Of a stretch of 6,916 nucleotides of DNA, positions 4,969 through 6,916 are shown piece after piece. This stretch comes from Alphaproteobacteria bacterium (GTDB taxonomy: Bacteria; Pseudomonadota; Alphaproteobacteria; JABAAW01), in contig JABAAA010000066.1 of NCBI GenBank assembly GCA_014239005.1, forward strand, positions 1 to 6,916, in the 5' to 3' direction. The first letter of the stretch is position 1, and the number at the start of each line of letters is the position of its first letter. The notes below the pieces were generated by a model. It had not been told where the DNA came from and did not search any database. It was given only the letters and a program-made list of their open reading frames with translations. The translations under genes were made by a program, and so were the position numbers.

Positions 4969-6192
4969 ATGCGCGTTTTTGATCGCCATATTTTCTCCTC
5001 GCTGACAGCTGTTTTTTTGCTCGCCTTGGCGAGTCTTTTGTTGCTGTTCTTCTCGGTGCTGATTCTGCGCTACAGCGAGCTGATTTCGGAGCAACATCGA
5101 GTTCTCTCTGCCGTCGTCGCCGCCTGCGCCGTCGGTCTTCCGATGCATGTAAGCTTTTTCCTGCCTCCCGCCGCCGGCGTCGCCGCGTTCTTGTGCCTGC
5201 GCGGCTGGCAGCGCGAGGGAGCGTGGCTGGGCGGACTTGTCTGCGGCTACGACGTTCTACGCTGGAGCAACCCCGTCTTGTTGTTCGCCCTGCTATGCTC
5301 TGTACTGGGCTGGGTGTCGACGCTTTGGCTGGGTCCTCACACGGCGAGGATCTATTTTTCGCGTTTGGAAAATCTGTACGCGGAACGTTTCCTGCTATCG
5401 ACCGAGCCGAAGCGCTTTGTCCGTCTGACGAATGAGGTGCATTTGTGGATCGAATCGAAACCTTCGCTCGACGAGTTCCGCAACCTCGTGCTGACGATCG
5501 AGAAGCCGCAAAACAAGACCGTCGTCGCTGCACAATCGGGACGGCTTGTGCAAAGCGAACGCGGACTGATGCTCGAAACACAAAACGGCACGCTTTCGAG
5601 TTTGCAAAACGACATCTCGCAAACGATTCGCTTCCAAAAACTTCGCTACGGGTTGGAACACCTTGTGAACCCGCCGCAACGTTGGCAGAACCGACGGACG
5701 AGCTGGAGGCGATTGGAAATACCGACCTCCGTGCTCTTGCAGCAAATCGTGCGCGGACGGCAGGCGAGCGCCGAGGCGAAAAAGGCAGCGGTTCAAGAAA
5801 ACGAGATGCAACGTTTGGAGCGGGTCGCACACGGAGGACGGGCGAACCTCGAGCGTGGAGCGGAGAAGGTCGAAGATCCGATAAGCAAGGAGCAACAAAA
5901 GGGGGAGAAAGCAAGACGCGAGTTGGTGTTGCGCCTCGCCTACCCCTTGCTTTCGCCCGTCTATGTGCTGGCGATCTTTGCCCTCTCTGTGCCGAGAAGG
6001 GTGCGCTTCGAAGAACGATGGAACGGACTGAGATCCCTCTTCTTTTTGATCGTCTACAGCACGGCTCATATCTACGCGATCACACTCTCTGAACAGGGTG
6101 GATGGGCGACGGGCGCCGTCTTCCTGCTTGTTGCAACCGTGTGCACTGCTGCCTACGCGCTGGCGAGGCACAAAGCTTCGTCGCAGACTTGA
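4969..6192 (+). CDS. lptF: LPS export ABC transporter permease LptF
   Basis: LptF pairs with LptG and the ATPase LptB in the inner membrane to extract LPS and pass it through LptC/LptA toward the outer membrane. The 407-residue product has the family layout: three N-terminal hydrophobic segments (about 11-33, 46-77, 101-121), a periplasmic beta-rich region (about 125-260), and three C-terminal segments (about 322-341, 354-373, 380-398), the first beginning RLAYPLLSP as in LptF/LptG proteins. ATG at 4969 follows AGGA by 3 nt and starts with RVFDRHIFSSL, typical of the family; an in-frame ATG at 4897 lies upstream of the predicted promoter. A long Lys/Glu/Arg-rich stretch at about 262-318 lies between the beta region and TM4 and is longer than I would expect. 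lptG follows after 7 bp. Assignment as LptF rather than LptG rests on gene order and general resemblance. Confidence 0.88.
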   Translation: MRVFDRHIFSSLTAVFLLALASLLLLFFSVLILRYSELISEQHRVLSAVVAACAVGLPMHVSFFLPPAAGVAAFLCLRGWQREGAWLGGLVCGYDVLRWSNPVLLFALLCSVLGWVSTLWLGPHTARIYFSRLENLYAERFLLSTEPKRFVRLTNEVHLWIESKPSLDEFRNLVLTIEKPQNKTVVAAQSGRLVQSERGLMLETQNGTLSSLQNDISQTIRFQKLRYGLEHLVNPPQRWQNRRTSWRRLEIPTSVLLQQIVRGRQASAEAKKAAVQENEMQRLERVAHGGRANLERGAEKVEDPISKEQQKGEKARRELVLRLAYPLLSPVYVLAIFALSVPRRVRFEERWNGLRSLFFLIVYSTAHIYAITLSEQGGWATGAVFLLVATVCTAAYALARHKASSQT

Positions 6193-6199
6193 GCCCGCT

Positions 6200-6916
6200 A
6201 TGAGCGTCTTGGGAAGGTTGATATTGAAACACCTCGCGCTGTACTTGGGCAGCGTGTGGACAGTGCTGACGCTCTGCGTCTTCGTCTTGGGCGTCGTCGA
6301 GCTCTCGATGAACAGACTCATCGCTGCAGTCGACGGCAAGGCAACCCCCGTCTTCGTCGACAGCCTGTCCGAGCGCATCGACCGCCTGCCCGAATACGCT
6401 GCCGAAACCATGGCATACGCAGGCTTGGTAGGATTGCTCATGGGCTTTTGGACGCTCTGGCGACGCAAAGAATTTTTGCAATTCCAACTGCTCGGTGCCA
6501 GAAACGTCTTGTGCCGCAACGCCGTTCTCATGAGCCTGCTGTTCGGAACATTGCACATGACCCTCGTCGAGAAGTGGGACCATGAAGAAGACAACAATCC
6601 CGATGCCGTCGTCCGCAGCGACTTGAAAATCATCCGCGACACAGCACAGGGCGGCAAAATCATGCTGTTCGCAGACCACTATTTCCTGCGCAGCGGCAAC
6701 TTCGAAGGCGCGCGCCTGATGCTCTTCGACAAAAATTTTCGCATGCAAAGCATCCTCTTGGCAGAAGGCGGGCGCATCGAACCCAAGGCATGGGTGCTTC
6801 GCAACGGAACGCGTGTGAAAGAACCAGGAGAACAAACGACCTTCCGCCAAGAACGATTCGCCTTGGAAACCGATTTGCTAGCTCTCTCGCACGTGCTGCA
6901 ACCCGACCCCTACGCC
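6200..6916 (+). CDS. lptG: LPS export ABC transporter permease LptG, N-terminal part, cut by window edge
   Basis: LptG is the second permease subunit of the LptB2FG complex. From ATG 6200 the frame is open for 239 codons to the edge. The N terminus, LGRLILKHLALYLGSVW, is family-like and leads into the first hydrophobic segment (about 10-35). Two more follow at about 70-88 and 105-122. FWTLWRRKEFLQFQLLGA (about 82-99) corresponds to the cytoplasmic loop where these permeases contact LptB, usually a hydrophilic stretch ending in G-[AM]-S-like residues. The periplasmic beta-jellyroll part starts near 125 and includes AEGGRIEPKAWVLRNGT, matching the family's D/E-G-x-W-x-L-x-N-G pattern. The C-terminal three helices lie outside the window. 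It starts 7 bp after the lptF stop, with only a weak GAG upstream, suggesting coupled translation. Confidence 0.87.
   Translation, partial: MSVLGRLILKHLALYLGSVWTVLTLCVFVLGVVELSMNRLIAAVDGKATPVFVDSLSERIDRLPEYAAETMAYAGLVGLLMGFWTLWRRKEFLQFQLLGARNVLCRNAVLMSLLFGTLHMTLVEKWDHEEDNNPDAVVRSDLKIIRDTAQGGKIMLFADHYFLRSGNFEGARLMLFDKNFRMQSILLAEGGRIEPKAWVLRNGTRVKEPGEQTTFRQERFALETDLLALSHVLQPDPYA

Noticed and set aside
5395..6663. Minus-strand open frame of 422 codons, and another at 4958-5914
   Set aside because: Both lie antisense to lptF/lptG, which show the expected membrane topology. The antisense translations have no motif and no plausible ribosome binding site.

Overview
The window looks like chromosomal housekeeping DNA from a Gram-negative alphaproteobacterium. 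I estimate the GC content at the high fifties but did not count it. Three things point there: a hemC-hemD cluster followed directly by a membrane protein with the architecture of alphaproteobacterial Mic60/mitofilin (COG4223), an alphaproteobacterial-style acetyl-CoA acetyltransferase, and an lptF-lptG pair for LPS export. A Rhodospirillales-like lineage is a guess. I see no mobile element, phage gene, CRISPR array or defence system.

Minus strand, read in the direction of transcription from about 4.8 kb down to 1: tRNA-Thr(CGU); an array of 13-bp tandem repeats touching the tRNA 3' end; folK (folate synthesis); tRNA-Val(CAC); a thiolase-family acetyl-CoA acetyltransferase; then the tetrapyrrole genes hemC (porphobilinogen deaminase) and hemD (uroporphyrinogen-III synthase). 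Last comes the N-terminal 221 codons of a Mic60-like inner-membrane protein that runs off the left edge. The hemD stop and the mic60-like start overlap as ATGA, so hemC-hemD-mic60-like is probably one operon. HemC and HemD act in succession to make uroporphyrinogen III, the precursor of heme, siroheme and cobalamin.

Plus strand, from about 4.9 kb to the right edge: lptF and lptG, 7 bp apart and diverging from tRNA-Thr. They encode the two permease subunits of the LptB2FG transporter that extracts LPS from the inner membrane. lptG is cut by the window edge after 239 codons, before its C-terminal membrane helices. A good sigma70-like promoter sits just before the preferred lptF start.

The less ordinary points are small-scale. 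They are the 13-bp array fused to the tRNA-Thr end, an imperfect duplication of the tRNA-Val 5' end, an in-frame duplication at the thiolase N terminus, a helix-turn-helix-like domain on the Mic60-like protein, a long charged insert in the periplasmic part of LptF, and a hemD gene with only TTG available as start. Nothing amounts to a clearly new multi-gene system.
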